Source of the DNA: Streptomyces sabulosicollis
GTDB taxonomy: Bacteria > Actinomycetota > Actinomycetes > Streptomycetales > Streptomycetaceae
DNA length: 50,734 nt
Direction of reading: 5' to 3'
NCBI RefSeq assembly: GCF_016103465.1
Contig: NZ_JAEEAP010000010.1
Span: forward strand, 1 to 50,734
Below the pieces are notes generated by a model, which did not search any database, was not told where the DNA came from, and was given only the letters and a program-made list of their open reading frames with translations. This document shows, piece after piece, positions 14,218 through 22,504 of the stretch. A program made the translations under genes and the position numbers. Every line of letters begins with the position of its first letter. The first letter of the stretch is position 1.

Positions 14218-15347
14218 GCCCCCGTCCAGTGGACACCCGTCTAGTGGACACCCGTCAAGTGGACACCCGTCAAGTGGACACCAGTGAAGTGGACACTCGC
14301 CGTGTGGGCACTCGTCCCGTGGGCGCTCGCCGCGTGAGCACCCGCCTCCTGCTGCTGATCGCCGGAGGGCTGGCCGCGCTGTTCGCGTCGGTGGCCTTCG
14401 CCGTGACCATCGGCCCGGCCGACATCTCCACCGCCGACGTAGGGGCGGCGGTCACCGCCCATCTCGGCCTGGGGGAGAGCGCCTTGCCGCCGCTTCGGGA
14501 CGGCATCGTGTGGAACCTGCGCATGCCGCGCACGCTGCTGGCCGCGGTGTGCGGGGCGGGGCTGGCACTCTGCGGGGCCGTGATGCAGTCCCTGCTGCGC
14601 AATCCGCTGGCCGACCCGTTCGTGCTCGGGGTGTCCTCGGGCGCCTCCACCGGTGCCGTCACCGTGGTCGTGCTCGGGGTGGGCGGCGGGGCCGTGTCCC
14701 TGTCGGTGGGCGCGTTCACCGGTGCGCTGCTGTCGTTCGGCCTGGTCCTGGTGCTCAGCCACAGCCTCGGCGGCAGCACCGACCGCGTGGTGCTGTCCGG
14801 GGTGGCCGCCATGCAGCTGTTCTCCGCGCTGACCTCGTTCATCGTCCTCACCTCCGCGGACGCCGACACCACCCGGGCCGTGCTGTTCTGGCTCCTCGGC
14901 TCGCTCACCGGCGCCGGATGGGGTGATGTGCTTTTGTGCGCCGCCGTCCTGGCCGCCGTCCTCGTGGTCTGTCTCGGCCACGCCCGCACCCTGGACGCGT
15001 TCGCCTTCGGGGAGGAGGCCGCGGCGGCGCTCGGGGTCCGGGTGGCCCGCACCCGCCTCGTCCTGCTGTGCGCGACCGCGCTGCTCACCGCGACCCTGGT
15101 CAGCTCCGCCGGTGCCATCGGCTTCGTCGGCCTGGTGCTCCCGCACGCCACCCGCGCCCTCACCGGCTCCGGCCACGCCCGTCTGCTGCCGGTCACCGCG
15201 CTGGCCGGAGCCGTCTTCCTGGTGTGGGTGGACACCGCCGCCCGCACCGTCATCGACCCCCAGGAGGTCCCGGTGGGCGTGGTGACGTCCCTCATCGGCG
15301 TACCGGCCTTCGTCGCCGTGCTCCACCACGGCCGGAGGAAGACATGA
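14214..15347 (+). CDS. FecCD-family permease of the cobalamin-type importer
   Basis: A 377-residue permease with about 9-10 membrane segments, beginning at LLLLIAGGLAALFASVAFAV. Family motifs are present: LRMPRTLLAAVCGAGLALCG, NPLADPFVLGVSSGAS, GAIGFVGLVLPHATR and DPQEVPVGVVTSLIGVPAF. The start at GTG 14214 overlaps the binding-protein stop (GTGA), suggesting translational coupling. Residues about 5-45 are an unusual cytoplasmic extension of repeating xVDTR pentapeptides encoded by a 15-bp tandem repeat. Every unit contains an in-frame GTG, so the exact start could be any of nine GTGs. Its ATPase overlaps the stop by ATGA. Confidence 0.9.
   Translation: MSPRPVDTRLVDTRQVDTRQVDTSEVDTRRVGTRPVGARRVSTRLLLLIAGGLAALFASVAFAVTIGPADISTADVGAAVTAHLGLGESALPPLRDGIVWNLRMPRTLLAAVCGAGLALCGAVMQSLLRNPLADPFVLGVSSGASTGAVTVVVLGVGGGAVSLSVGAFTGALLSFGLVLVLSHSLGGSTDRVVLSGVAAMQLFSALTSFIVLTSADADTTRAVLFWLLGSLTGAGWGDVLLCAAVLAAVLVVCLGHARTLDAFAFGEEAAAALGVRVARTRLVLLCATALLTATLVSSAGAIGFVGLVLPHATRALTGSGHARLLPVTALAGAVFLVWVDTAARTVIDPQEVPVGVVTSLIGVPAFVAVLHHGRRKT
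14229..14348 (+). repeat. 15-bp tandem repeat, eight units, coding for VDTRx pentapeptides
   Basis: Eight in-frame 15-bp units start at 14229, 14244, 14259, 14274, 14289, 14304, 14319 and 14334. The first four read GTGGACACCCGTCNA, and later ones drift to GTGGGCACTCGTCCC and GTGAGCACCCGCCTC. Each unit begins with GTG in the permease frame, so each is both repeat and possible start codon. The decay gradient runs toward the membrane domain. Confidence 0.9.
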
Positions 15348-16174
15348 ACGACTCCACCGCGGAGGCCCCCGGCACGGAGTCCGCCGCCACCCCGGAATGG
15401 GCGTCCGGACTCCGCGCGGACCGCGTCAGCCGCCGCACCAGCGGCCGGCTGATCGTCGACGGTGTCACCCTCACCCTCCGCCCCGGCGAGACGGTGGGAC
15501 TGCTCGGCCCCAACGGCTCGGGGAAGTCGACCCTGTTGCGGCTGCTCGCCGGGATCCTCGCCCCCTCCTCAGGAGTCGTCACCCTGGACGGCCGTGCCCT
15601 GCCGGAGGCCGGCCGCCGCGCCACGGCCCGCCGTATCGCCACCGTCGAACAGCACGCCCACACCCAGACCGAGCTGACCGTCCGCGAGGTGGTGGCCCTC
15701 GGCCGCATCCCGCACCGGCGCGCCTGGGCGTCGGCCTCCGCCACGGACACCCGGGCCGTCGACGCGGCCCTGGAGCGCACCGGACTGACCGACCGGGCCG
15801 GTCAGTCGTGGCACACCCTCTCCGGCGGCGAACGCCAGCGCACCCAGATCGCCCGGGCCCTCGCCCAGGAACCGCGCGAGCTCCTGCTCGACGAACCCAC
15901 CAACCACCTCGACATCCAGCACCAGCTCGACCTGCTCGACCTCGTCGCCGGCCTGCCGATCGGCACCGTGATCGCCCTCCACGACCTCAACCTCGCCGCG
16001 ATGTACTGCGACCGCCTGCTCGTCCTCCGCGAGGGACACGTCCTGGCCGAAGGCACTCCCGGCCAGGTGCTGACCCCGTCCCTGATCAAGCGGGTCTACG
16101 ACGTCGAGGCCGATGTCACCCACGATCCGGGCCACCCGGTCATCCGCTTCCTGCGCCGGGCGCGGAAGCGGTAG
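15344..16174 (+). CDS. ABC transporter ATP-binding protein of the cobalamin-type importer
   Basis: A 276-residue ATPase of the FecE/BtuD type. Visible motifs are Walker A GPNGSGKST, Q-loop region VEQHAHTQ, signature LSGGERQR, Walker B LLLDEP, D-loop NHLD and the switch His in ALHDLNLA. About 30 residues precede the nucleotide-binding domain and end RADRVSRRTSGRLIVDGV. The ATG overlaps the permease stop (ATGA). With the two genes before it, it completes a B12-riboswitch-controlled importer acting at the cytoplasmic membrane face. The stop is followed by a 326-bp spacer. Confidence 0.93.
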   Translation: MNDSTAEAPGTESAATPEWASGLRADRVSRRTSGRLIVDGVTLTLRPGETVGLLGPNGSGKSTLLRLLAGILAPSSGVVTLDGRALPEAGRRATARRIATVEQHAHTQTELTVREVVALGRIPHRRAWASASATDTRAVDAALERTGLTDRAGQSWHTLSGGERQRTQIARALAQEPRELLLDEPTNHLDIQHQLDLLDLVAGLPIGTVIALHDLNLAAMYCDRLLVLREGHVLAEGTPGQVLTPSLIKRVYDVEADVTHDPGHPVIRFLRRARKR

Positions 16175-16500
16175 CAGACGGCGTGGCCTGACCGCGGGCC
16201 GCGGCGCCCGGCTGACGGTCGCCGCCGACAACTCCCGCCCGGGCCGGGCCACATGGTGCTCACCGCGGCTGTGCGGCGACCGCGTGAAGACGCAGGCGTA
16301 TCGCCGCCGCCCATCGACCTGAACCGTCTCGCGACGACCCGGCTCCGGCTTCCGGGGGCAGTGGCGGTGTCGGCGGCTCGGTCGGCGGGACACGGCCGGG
16401 GCCCACCCGCCGGGGCACGCCGAGGCCACCCGCCGGGGCACGGCCGCGGCGCACCCGCCGGGGCCATGATCCGCCCTGTACCGCGAGGTAGATTGAGGGT
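16175..16500 (+). other. Intergenic region with three imperfect direct repeats
   Basis: No gene is seen. It is very GC-rich. CACCCGCCGGGGC occurs at 16404, 16427 and 16452 (spacing 23 and 25 bp), ending about 35 bp before lysR. The copies could be regulator sites or slippage products. Just before lysR the composition drops (TACCGCGAGGTAGATTGAGG), where the promoter or Shine-Dalgarno should lie. Confidence 0.4.
16404..16464 (+). repeat. Three near-direct repeats upstream of lysR
   Basis: Copies of CACCCGCCGGGGC begin at 16404, 16427 and 16452; the first two extend to CACCCGCCGGGGCACG. The 23-25 bp phasing is close to two helical turns. Confidence 0.5.
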
Positions 16501-17433
16501 GTGGATCTGCTGCACCTGCGCTATTTCGTGGCCGTCGCCGAAGAGCTCAACTTTTCGCGGGCGGCGCGCAGGCTGCACATGGCGACCTCCCCGCTGAGCC
16601 AGCGGATCAAGGATCTCGAGCGTGAGCTGGATCAGGTGCTCTTCGAGCGCACGACCCACCGGGTCGAGCTGACGCCCGCGGGGGCGGCTCTGCTGCCGAT
16701 GGCCCGCGAGGTGCTCGACAGCGTCAACTCGATTCCCTGGCGGCTGAGCGAGGCCGTCCGGCCGTGTCGCACCACGGAGCTGATCGGCATCCCCGCCGGA
16801 GTCCACCCGGACCTGCGCGAGCGGGTGCGGCTGCTCGAGGAGACCTGCGGTGAGGCCGAAGGGGCCCGCGGTGCGGTGTTCGAGTTGCGGCGCTGGCCCG
16901 GCACCTCGGCCGACCTGGTCACCGGGGTGCGCGACGGGCGGCTGGCGCTGGCGCTGGCACGGCTGCCGGTGGCCGATCCGGCGCTGGAGGTCATCGAGGT
17001 GATGAGGGAGCGTCTCGGCGCCGCCGTACCGGCCGACCGGTTCGCCGACCGGTCCTCGGTCACCCTGGAGGAGCTCAAGGACCTCTCCTATACGGCCACG
17101 CCGTACGACGCGCTGCCCGCCTATTTCGAGGAAATCGATGCGCGCCTTGGTCATGCGGGAATCAAGAAGAGAATTCGAATCAACACCGCGGACTATTCCG
17201 GTGCCGCTGAGGTGATCTCCACCGGTATCGCCTTTTCGATGACCATGCTGTCCGAAAAGAGCCCGATGCACCGCTACCGGCTGGACAACGTGACGGTCCT
17301 GCCCGTCGAGGACTTCCAGCCCTCCCTGGTCACGGGGTTGTTGTTCCGCAGGGACCGAGCGGCGGACGGGGCTGATCTCGCGGGACTCATCAGCCGGGCA
17401 CGCGCCATCTTCAATGAGCCTATTTCCGCGTAG
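16501..17433 (+). CDS. LysR family transcriptional regulator
   Basis: A 310-residue regulator. The N-terminal winged helix (about 1-60) contains LHLRYFVAVAEELNFSRAA and SQRIKDLERELDQVLFERT; the rest is the periplasmic-binding-like effector domain. The effector part is diverged and I cannot name the ligand. The GTG start has GGTAGATTGAGG upstream. It precedes the CaiB-led catabolic operon on the same strand by 148 bp, across a long inverted repeat, so that operon is its likely target. LysR genes are more usually divergent from their targets, so independent control is possible. Confidence 0.9.
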   Translation: MDLLHLRYFVAVAEELNFSRAARRLHMATSPLSQRIKDLERELDQVLFERTTHRVELTPAGAALLPMAREVLDSVNSIPWRLSEAVRPCRTTELIGIPAGVHPDLRERVRLLEETCGEAEGARGAVFELRRWPGTSADLVTGVRDGRLALALARLPVADPALEVIEVMRERLGAAVPADRFADRSSVTLEELKDLSYTATPYDALPAYFEEIDARLGHAGIKKRIRINTADYSGAAEVISTGIAFSMTMLSEKSPMHRYRLDNVTVLPVEDFQPSLVTGLLFRRDRAADGADLAGLISRARAIFNEPISA

Positions 17434-17467
17434 CGTTTCCAGGGAATTCCTGTCCGGAAAAGCTGGG

Positions 17468-17500
17468 AAAGCGGTGTGACCACTGTGGTCATACCGCTTT
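17468..17500. promoter_or_regulatory. Long inverted repeat before the CaiB operon (operator or terminator)
   Basis: AAAGCGGTGTGACCAC (17468-17483) and GTGGTCATACCGCTTT (17485-17500) form a 16-bp inverted repeat with one G-T mismatch around a single T. The core TGACCAC-T-GTGGTCA is perfect. A T run on the + side makes it look like the lysR terminator; the one-base loop and the position 80 bp before the CaiB gene make an operator equally plausible. Confidence 0.6.
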
Positions 17501-17581
17501 TCGGCACATGATCATTCCATGTTCGTGTATCTGCCATTAAGTTCGGTGGTGGAATCGCAGGAACACGAGACAGGAGCGGTG

Positions 17582-18748
17582 ATGGACACGACGGCCAAGA
17601 ACCCGGCCGGCCCGCTGGACGGTGTGCGGGTGATCGATCTGTCCACGGTGGTGATGGGGCCGTACGCGGCCCAGATCCTCGGTGATCTCGGGGCGGACGT
17701 CATCAAGATCGAGTCACCCGCCGACGGGGTACGGGTCGGCCCGTACCGCACCACACCGGGCATGACCCCGCTCGCCCTCAACGTCAACCGCAACAAGCGC
17801 AGCGTCACCCTGGACCTCAAGCAGGACGCCGGTCGTGAGCGGGCGCTGGAGCTCATCGCCACCGCCGATGTGCTGATCACCAACATGCGCCCCGGTGCGC
17901 TGGCCCGCCTCGGCCTGGACCACGAACAGATCACCGCGCTCAACCCGCGCCTCGTCTACGCCCACGGGCAGGGCTTCCGCGGTGACTCCGACCGGGCGGG
18001 CAACGCCGCCTACGACGAGACCGTACAGGCGGCGTCCGGGCTGGTGGACGTGGCGAACCGGGCCATCGGCAGCCCCGTCTACCTCCCGACCATCCTGGCC
18101 GACAAGGTCTCCGCGCTCACCATCGTCTACTCGGTGCTCGCCGCGCTGGTCCACCGCGGCACGTCCGGGGCCGGGCAGTACATCGAGATCCCGATGACCG
18201 ACACCCTGCTCGCCTTCAACCTGGTCGAGCACCTGGCGGGCCACTCCTTCGAGCCGCCCATCGGCCCCACCGGGTTCCCGCTGTCGATGACCAGGGGACA
18301 CCGCGCGGTGTCCACCCGGGACGGTCTCGCCTGTGTGATGCCGTACAACCCGCGCAACTTCCGGGACTTCTTCGCCGCCGCGGGCCGCCCCGACCTCGCC
18401 GAGGATCCGCGGGTGAACGGCGACAGCATCCAGGACGCCGACATCGACCCGCTGATGGCGCTCATCGAGGAGTGCGCGCCGAGCCTGACCACCGCCGAGT
18501 GGGAGCGGGTCTGCGCCAAGCACAGCATCCCCATGGCGCCGGCCCTGGAACTGGACCGGGCCGCCGAGGACCCGTACGTCCGGGAGGGGCATCTGCTCGA
18601 CGTGGTGGACCACCCCAGCGAGGGCGCGGTCCGCTCGATCGGCATCCCGGTGCGCTTCGCCGCCACCCCCGCCTCCGTACGGCGGCTCGCCCCGCTGCCG
18701 GGCGAGCACACGGACGAGGTCCTGCGGGAACTCGCCACCCGCTCCTGA
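17582..18748 (+). CDS. CaiB/BaiF family (class III) CoA-transferase
   Basis: A 388-residue protein. The N-terminal Rossmann part has LDGVRVIDLSTVVMGPYAAQ and LGDLGADVIKIESP; NKRSVTLDLK is the usual CoA-site region. The catalytic aspartate is Asp145 in AAYDETVQAASG. Class III enzymes move CoA between carboxylic acids through an Asp-CoA thioester. It opens a five-gene operon of CoA-ester chemistry and should activate the substrate acid. AGGAG lies 7 bp before ATG 17582. The substrate is not deducible from sequence. Confidence 0.93.
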   Translation: MDTTAKNPAGPLDGVRVIDLSTVVMGPYAAQILGDLGADVIKIESPADGVRVGPYRTTPGMTPLALNVNRNKRSVTLDLKQDAGRERALELIATADVLITNMRPGALARLGLDHEQITALNPRLVYAHGQGFRGDSDRAGNAAYDETVQAASGLVDVANRAIGSPVYLPTILADKVSALTIVYSVLAALVHRGTSGAGQYIEIPMTDTLLAFNLVEHLAGHSFEPPIGPTGFPLSMTRGHRAVSTRDGLACVMPYNPRNFRDFFAAAGRPDLAEDPRVNGDSIQDADIDPLMALIEECAPSLTTAEWERVCAKHSIPMAPALELDRAAEDPYVREGHLLDVVDHPSEGAVRSIGIPVRFAATPASVRRLAPLPGEHTDEVLRELATRS

Positions 18749-18797
18749 GCGCGTCGCTCCAGGCCACCCCATCGGACACCACACAAGGACATCCACC

Positions 18798-19568
18798 ATG
18801 GACAACCGTCCCCCGGTGCGGACCGAGACGATCGGTTCCACCCTGCTCATCACCATCGACCGGCCGGAGGCACGCAACGCTGTCAACGCCGCCGTCGCCG
18901 CCGGACTCGCCGACGCCCTCGACACGCTGGAGGACGGGAGCGATCTGCGCGCCGGGGTGCTGACCGGCGCCGGCGGCACCTTCAGCGCCGGAATGGACCT
19001 CAAGGCGGCGCTCGCCGGTGAGTCCCCCGAGGTGCCGGGGCGGGGCTTCGGCGGGCTGACCCAGGCCGCGACCACCAAGCCCCTGATCGCCGCCGTGGAG
19101 GGCTGGGCGCTGGGTGGTGGCTTCGAACTCGCGCTCGGCTGCGACCTCATCGTGGCGGCCGAGGACGCCGCCTTCGGTCTGCCGGAGGTCACCCGGGGCC
19201 TGGTCGCGGCCGGTGGCGGCGTGATCCGGCTGCCCAAGCGGATCCCGTACCACCTGGCCATGGAGCTCCTGCTGACCGGGGAGGCCATCCCCGGTGAGCG
19301 GGCCGGCGCACTCGGCATCGCCAACCGGGTGGTGCCCGCGGGCACGGCCGTCGGCGCCGCGGTCGAGCTCGCCGGACGGCTCGCCGCGAACGCCCCGCTC
19401 GCGCTGGCCGCCGTCAAGCGGATCACGCGCGCCGCCGACGGCGTACCCGAGTCGTACGCCTTCCGGGCGCAGGAGGGCGAGGCGGCCGTCCTGGCGGCGT
19501 CCGCCGATGTGCGGGAGGGCATGACGGCCTTCGCCGAGCGCCGCGCCCCGCGCTGGCAGGGCGAGTAA
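18798..19568 (+). CDS. Enoyl-CoA hydratase / isomerase family (crotonase fold)
   Basis: A 256-residue crotonase-fold enzyme. Oxyanion-hole segments are TFSAGMDLKA and WALGGGFELAL. Both acidic positions of true hydratases are kept, Glu110 (GGGFELA) and Glu130 (GLPEVTRG), so water addition to an enoyl-CoA is plausible. It follows the CoA-transferase by 49 bp and precedes the decarboxylase-family gene by 16 bp, so it is part of one operon. Confidence 0.93.
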   Translation: MDNRPPVRTETIGSTLLITIDRPEARNAVNAAVAAGLADALDTLEDGSDLRAGVLTGAGGTFSAGMDLKAALAGESPEVPGRGFGGLTQAATTKPLIAAVEGWALGGGFELALGCDLIVAAEDAAFGLPEVTRGLVAAGGGVIRLPKRIPYHLAMELLLTGEAIPGERAGALGIANRVVPAGTAVGAAVELAGRLAANAPLALAAVKRITRAADGVPESYAFRAQEGEAAVLAASADVREGMTAFAERRAPRWQGE

Positions 19569-19584
19569 CGGACGGGGAGAGGTC

Positions 19585-20340
19585 ATGAAGGAAGCAGACG
19601 TGGCCCGGCACATCGCGACCCCGCTGGTCAATCCGGCGTATCCGCCGGTCGTGCCGCGGTTCACCCACCGCGAGTACCTCAACATCGTGTACCGCACCGA
19701 CGCCGACGCGCTGCGCGCGGTGGTGCCCGAGCCGCTGGAGATCGGCGAACCGCTGGTGCGCTTCGAGGTGATGCGGATGGGCGATGTGACCGGGTACGGC
19801 CCGTACACCGAGGCCGGACAGGCGATCCAGGTCCACCACGACGGCGAGCGGGGCGAGTACCTGCACGCGATGTACCTGGACAACCTCCCCGCCATCGCCG
19901 CCGGCCGCGAGGCGGGGGCGTACCCCAAGACCGCCGGGCAGCCCGGCCTGTACGTGGACCACGGCGCCCTCGTCGGTGTCCTGGACCGCGGCACACTCCG
20001 GGTGGCCACCGCCACGATGGGCTACAAGCACCACGAGATGGACCCGGAGGACGCCGCGCGGCAGATCACCGTGCCCTCCTACCTCCTCCAGCTGACGCCC
20101 GGATTCGACGGCACGCCCCAGGCGGTGCGGCTGGTCCGTACCCAGATCACCGATGTCGAGGTGAAGGGCGCCTGGAGTGGGCCCGCCCGGCTCCAGCTGT
20201 TCGAGCATGTGCTGGCCCCGCTGGCGGATCTGCCGGTGCGCGAAGTGATCTCCGCGAGCCACATCATCACCGATCTGACGCTGGCCCCGGCCACCCCCGT
20301 CCATGACTACCTGGCACATCGGAAGGAAGACCTGCGATGA
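19585..20340 (+). CDS. Acetoacetate decarboxylase-family protein
   Basis: A 251-residue protein. The Schiff-base lysine of the family is present as Lys115 in the motif EAGAYPKTAG. In classical acetoacetate decarboxylase a second Lys follows (YPKK); here it is Thr116. The fold-typical stretches FTHREYLNIVYRTDADAL and YLHAMYLDNLPAI are present. The enzyme may decarboxylate a beta-keto acid or use the Schiff base for another reaction. The stop overlaps the next gene by ATGA. A decarboxylase for a free beta-keto acid would fit downstream of a thioesterase, which exists in the neighbouring operon. Confidence 0.9.
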   Translation: MKEADVARHIATPLVNPAYPPVVPRFTHREYLNIVYRTDADALRAVVPEPLEIGEPLVRFEVMRMGDVTGYGPYTEAGQAIQVHHDGERGEYLHAMYLDNLPAIAAGREAGAYPKTAGQPGLYVDHGALVGVLDRGTLRVATATMGYKHHEMDPEDAARQITVPSYLLQLTPGFDGTPQAVRLVRTQITDVEVKGAWSGPARLQLFEHVLAPLADLPVREVISASHIITDLTLAPATPVHDYLAHRKEDLR

Positions 20341-21287
20341 GAGAGTCGTTCACCACCGCGGCGGTGGTCGGCGCCGGAACCATCGGGCTGTCGTGGGCCG
20401 CCCTGTTCGCCGGGCACGGCCTCACCGTACGGGTCACCGACCCGCGGCCCGACCTCGCCGAGGCGGTTGAGGCGCGACTCGCCTCCGCCGCACCACAGTT
20501 GGCGGCATGTGGCCTGGACGTCCGTGGCCTCGCCGACCGGGTCGGGCTCGCCGCCGATGTCACCGAGGCGGTGCGCGACGCCGATGTCGTGCAGGAGAAC
20601 GGGCCGGAGGACGTGGGGTTCAAGCGGGAGCTGTTCGCCGCCCTGGCCCGCGAGGCACCCGCGCACGCGCTGCTGCTCAGCTCGTCCTCGGCGATTCCCG
20701 CCACGGCGTTCACCGGGGAACTGGACGACGCGAGCCGCGTGTTGATCGGCCACCCGTTCAACCCGCCCCATCTGGTGCCGTTGGTGGAGGTGGTGCCCGG
20801 TGTGCGCACCGGCGAGGAGGCCGTGACGCGGGCGGTGGAGTTCTACCGCTCGGTCGGCCGCATCCCCGTCGTCGAGCGCAAGGAGATCCCCGGCTTCGTG
20901 GGCAACCGCCTCCAGAACGCGCTCAGCCGCGAGGCCCTCTACCTCGTCGAACAGGGCGTGATCAGCCCCGCCGACCTGGACACGGTGGTCATGAACTCGC
21001 TCGGTCTGCGCTGGTCCACGGTCGGCCCCTTCCTCGGCGCCCACCTCGGAGGGGGGCCCGGTGGCTACCGGCACATGGCGGAGCACATCGGCCCCTCGAT
21101 GCGGCGGATGTGGGACGGGCTCGGCACACCCGAGCAGGGCCCGGAACAGACCGAAGCGCTCATCGGGGCCGTCGAGCACGCCTACGGCGACCGCACCTAC
21201 GCCGAACTCACCGAGGAGCGTGACCGCCGGCAGATCGCCGTGCTGTCCGCGCTGCACCCCCACATCACCAAGGAGAACCCGCGATGA
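20337..21287 (+). CDS. 3-hydroxyacyl-CoA dehydrogenase family (lambda-crystallin / carnitine dehydrogenase-like)
   Basis: A 316-residue NAD-dependent dehydrogenase. The dinucleotide motif is VVGAGTIGLSWA (residues about 9-20), and the catalytic His lies in IGHPFNPPHLVPL with the partner Glu in VEVVPG. It is the single-domain form without a fused hydratase. Close relatives include L-carnitine dehydrogenase and lambda-crystallin-like enzymes as well as beta-oxidation enzymes, so the substrate is uncertain. ATGA overlaps on both sides show tight coupling. Confidence 0.92.
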   Translation: MRESFTTAAVVGAGTIGLSWAALFAGHGLTVRVTDPRPDLAEAVEARLASAAPQLAACGLDVRGLADRVGLAADVTEAVRDADVVQENGPEDVGFKRELFAALAREAPAHALLLSSSSAIPATAFTGELDDASRVLIGHPFNPPHLVPLVEVVPGVRTGEEAVTRAVEFYRSVGRIPVVERKEIPGFVGNRLQNALSREALYLVEQGVISPADLDTVVMNSLGLRWSTVGPFLGAHLGGGPGGYRHMAEHIGPSMRRMWDGLGTPEQGPEQTEALIGAVEHAYGDRTYAELTEERDRRQIAVLSALHPHITKENPR

Positions 21288-22504
21288 CCACCACACTGCC
21301 CGCCCCGCTGAGCGAAGGCCGCCCCGCCGACCTGCTCACGGCCGACTTCTACGGCTTCGAGAACCTGCTGCCCGAGGAGGAGCGCGCACTGCTGCTGAAG
21401 GCCAGGACCGTTCTGCGGGAAGAGGTGAAGCCCTTGGTCAACGCGTACTGGGCCAAGGGCGAGTTCCCCCGTGAACTGATCGACGTCTTCCGTCGCCTGG
21501 GGCTGGCGGGCCTGCCCTACGAGGGCTACGGTGACCCGCTGCCCGCCGCGAGCAATCTGCTGGTCGGCATGGTGTCCATGGAGTCCACCCGCACCGACGC
21601 GTCGTCGGCCACCTTCTTCGGCGTCCACAGCGGGCTGGCCATGTACAGCATCTTCCGCGGTGGTGACCAGCGGCAGCGGGACCGCTGGCTGCCCGCGATG
21701 GCCTCGATGGACACCATCGGCGCCTTCGCCATGACCGAGCCGCTCGGCGGCTCCGACGTGGCCGGCGGCATGCGCACCACCGCCCGCCGGGACGGCGAGC
21801 ACTGGGTCCTCAACGGTGCCAAGAAGTGGATCGGCAACGCCACCTTCGCCGATCTCGTGATCGTCTGGGCACGGGATGAGGCCGACAACAAGGTCAAGGG
21901 CTTCGTGGTGGAGAAGGGCACGCCGGGATTCACTCCGGTCAAGATCGAGAACAAGCTCGCCTTCCGGATCGTGGAGAACGCCGAGATCACCCTGACCGAC
22001 GTCAGGGTCCCCGAGGCCAACCGGCTCCAGCGCATCAACTCCTTCCGCGACGTGGCGGAGATCCTCCGCGCCACCCGTGGTGGCGTGGCCTGGCAGGCCC
22101 TGGGCGTGATGATCGGCGCCTATGAGCTGGCACTGGAGTACGCCACCGAACGGCGGCAGTTCGGACGGCCGATCGCCGGTTTCCAGCTGGTGCAGGATCT
22201 GCTGGTCAAGAGCCTCGGGAACATCACCGCGTGCTGGGGCCTGCTGGTACAGCTGGCCCGGCAGCAGGACGCCGGGGTCTTCCGCGACGAGCACTCCGCG
22301 CTCGCGAAGGCGTTCGTGACCTCACGGATGCGCGAGGTCGTGGCCTGGTGCAGGGAGATCTTCGGCGGCAACGGCATTGTGCTGGACTACGACATCGCGC
22401 GGTTCTTCGCCGATGCCGAGGCCATCTACTCCTTCGAGGGAACCCGCGAGATGAACACGCTCATCGTGGGCAAGGCCATCACCGGGCACAGCGCCTTCGT
22501 GTGA
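21284..22504 (+). CDS. Acyl-CoA dehydrogenase, glutaryl-CoA dehydrogenase-like
   Basis: A 406-residue FAD flavoprotein. Typical motifs are GAFAMTEPLGGSD, the conserved Trp in NGAKKWIGNATFAD, FGRPIAGFQLVQDLL, and the catalytic base in YSFEGTREMNTLIVGKAITG. The closest overall pattern is glutaryl-CoA dehydrogenase, but the YRS motif whose Arg binds the second carboxylate is replaced by SAT (in TDASSATFFGVHSGL). It is therefore unlikely to be a decarboxylating glutaryl-CoA dehydrogenase. It ends the operon; a 326-bp spacer follows. Confidence 0.93.
   Translation: MTTTLPAPLSEGRPADLLTADFYGFENLLPEEERALLLKARTVLREEVKPLVNAYWAKGEFPRELIDVFRRLGLAGLPYEGYGDPLPAASNLLVGMVSMESTRTDASSATFFGVHSGLAMYSIFRGGDQRQRDRWLPAMASMDTIGAFAMTEPLGGSDVAGGMRTTARRDGEHWVLNGAKKWIGNATFADLVIVWARDEADNKVKGFVVEKGTPGFTPVKIENKLAFRIVENAEITLTDVRVPEANRLQRINSFRDVAEILRATRGGVAWQALGVMIGAYELALEYATERRQFGRPIAGFQLVQDLLVKSLGNITACWGLLVQLARQQDAGVFRDEHSALAKAFVTSRMREVVAWCREIFGGNGIVLDYDIARFFADAEAIYSFEGTREMNTLIVGKAITGHSAFV

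Noticed and set aside
14229-14348. CRISPR array
   Set aside because: The 15-bp units are directly tandem, without spacers, in frame with the permease, and there are no cas genes.
13177-16174. Iron-siderophore importer
   Set aside because: The proteins alone would allow it, but the complete cobalamin riboswitch directly upstream makes a corrinoid importer more likely, and no iron-box palindrome is seen.
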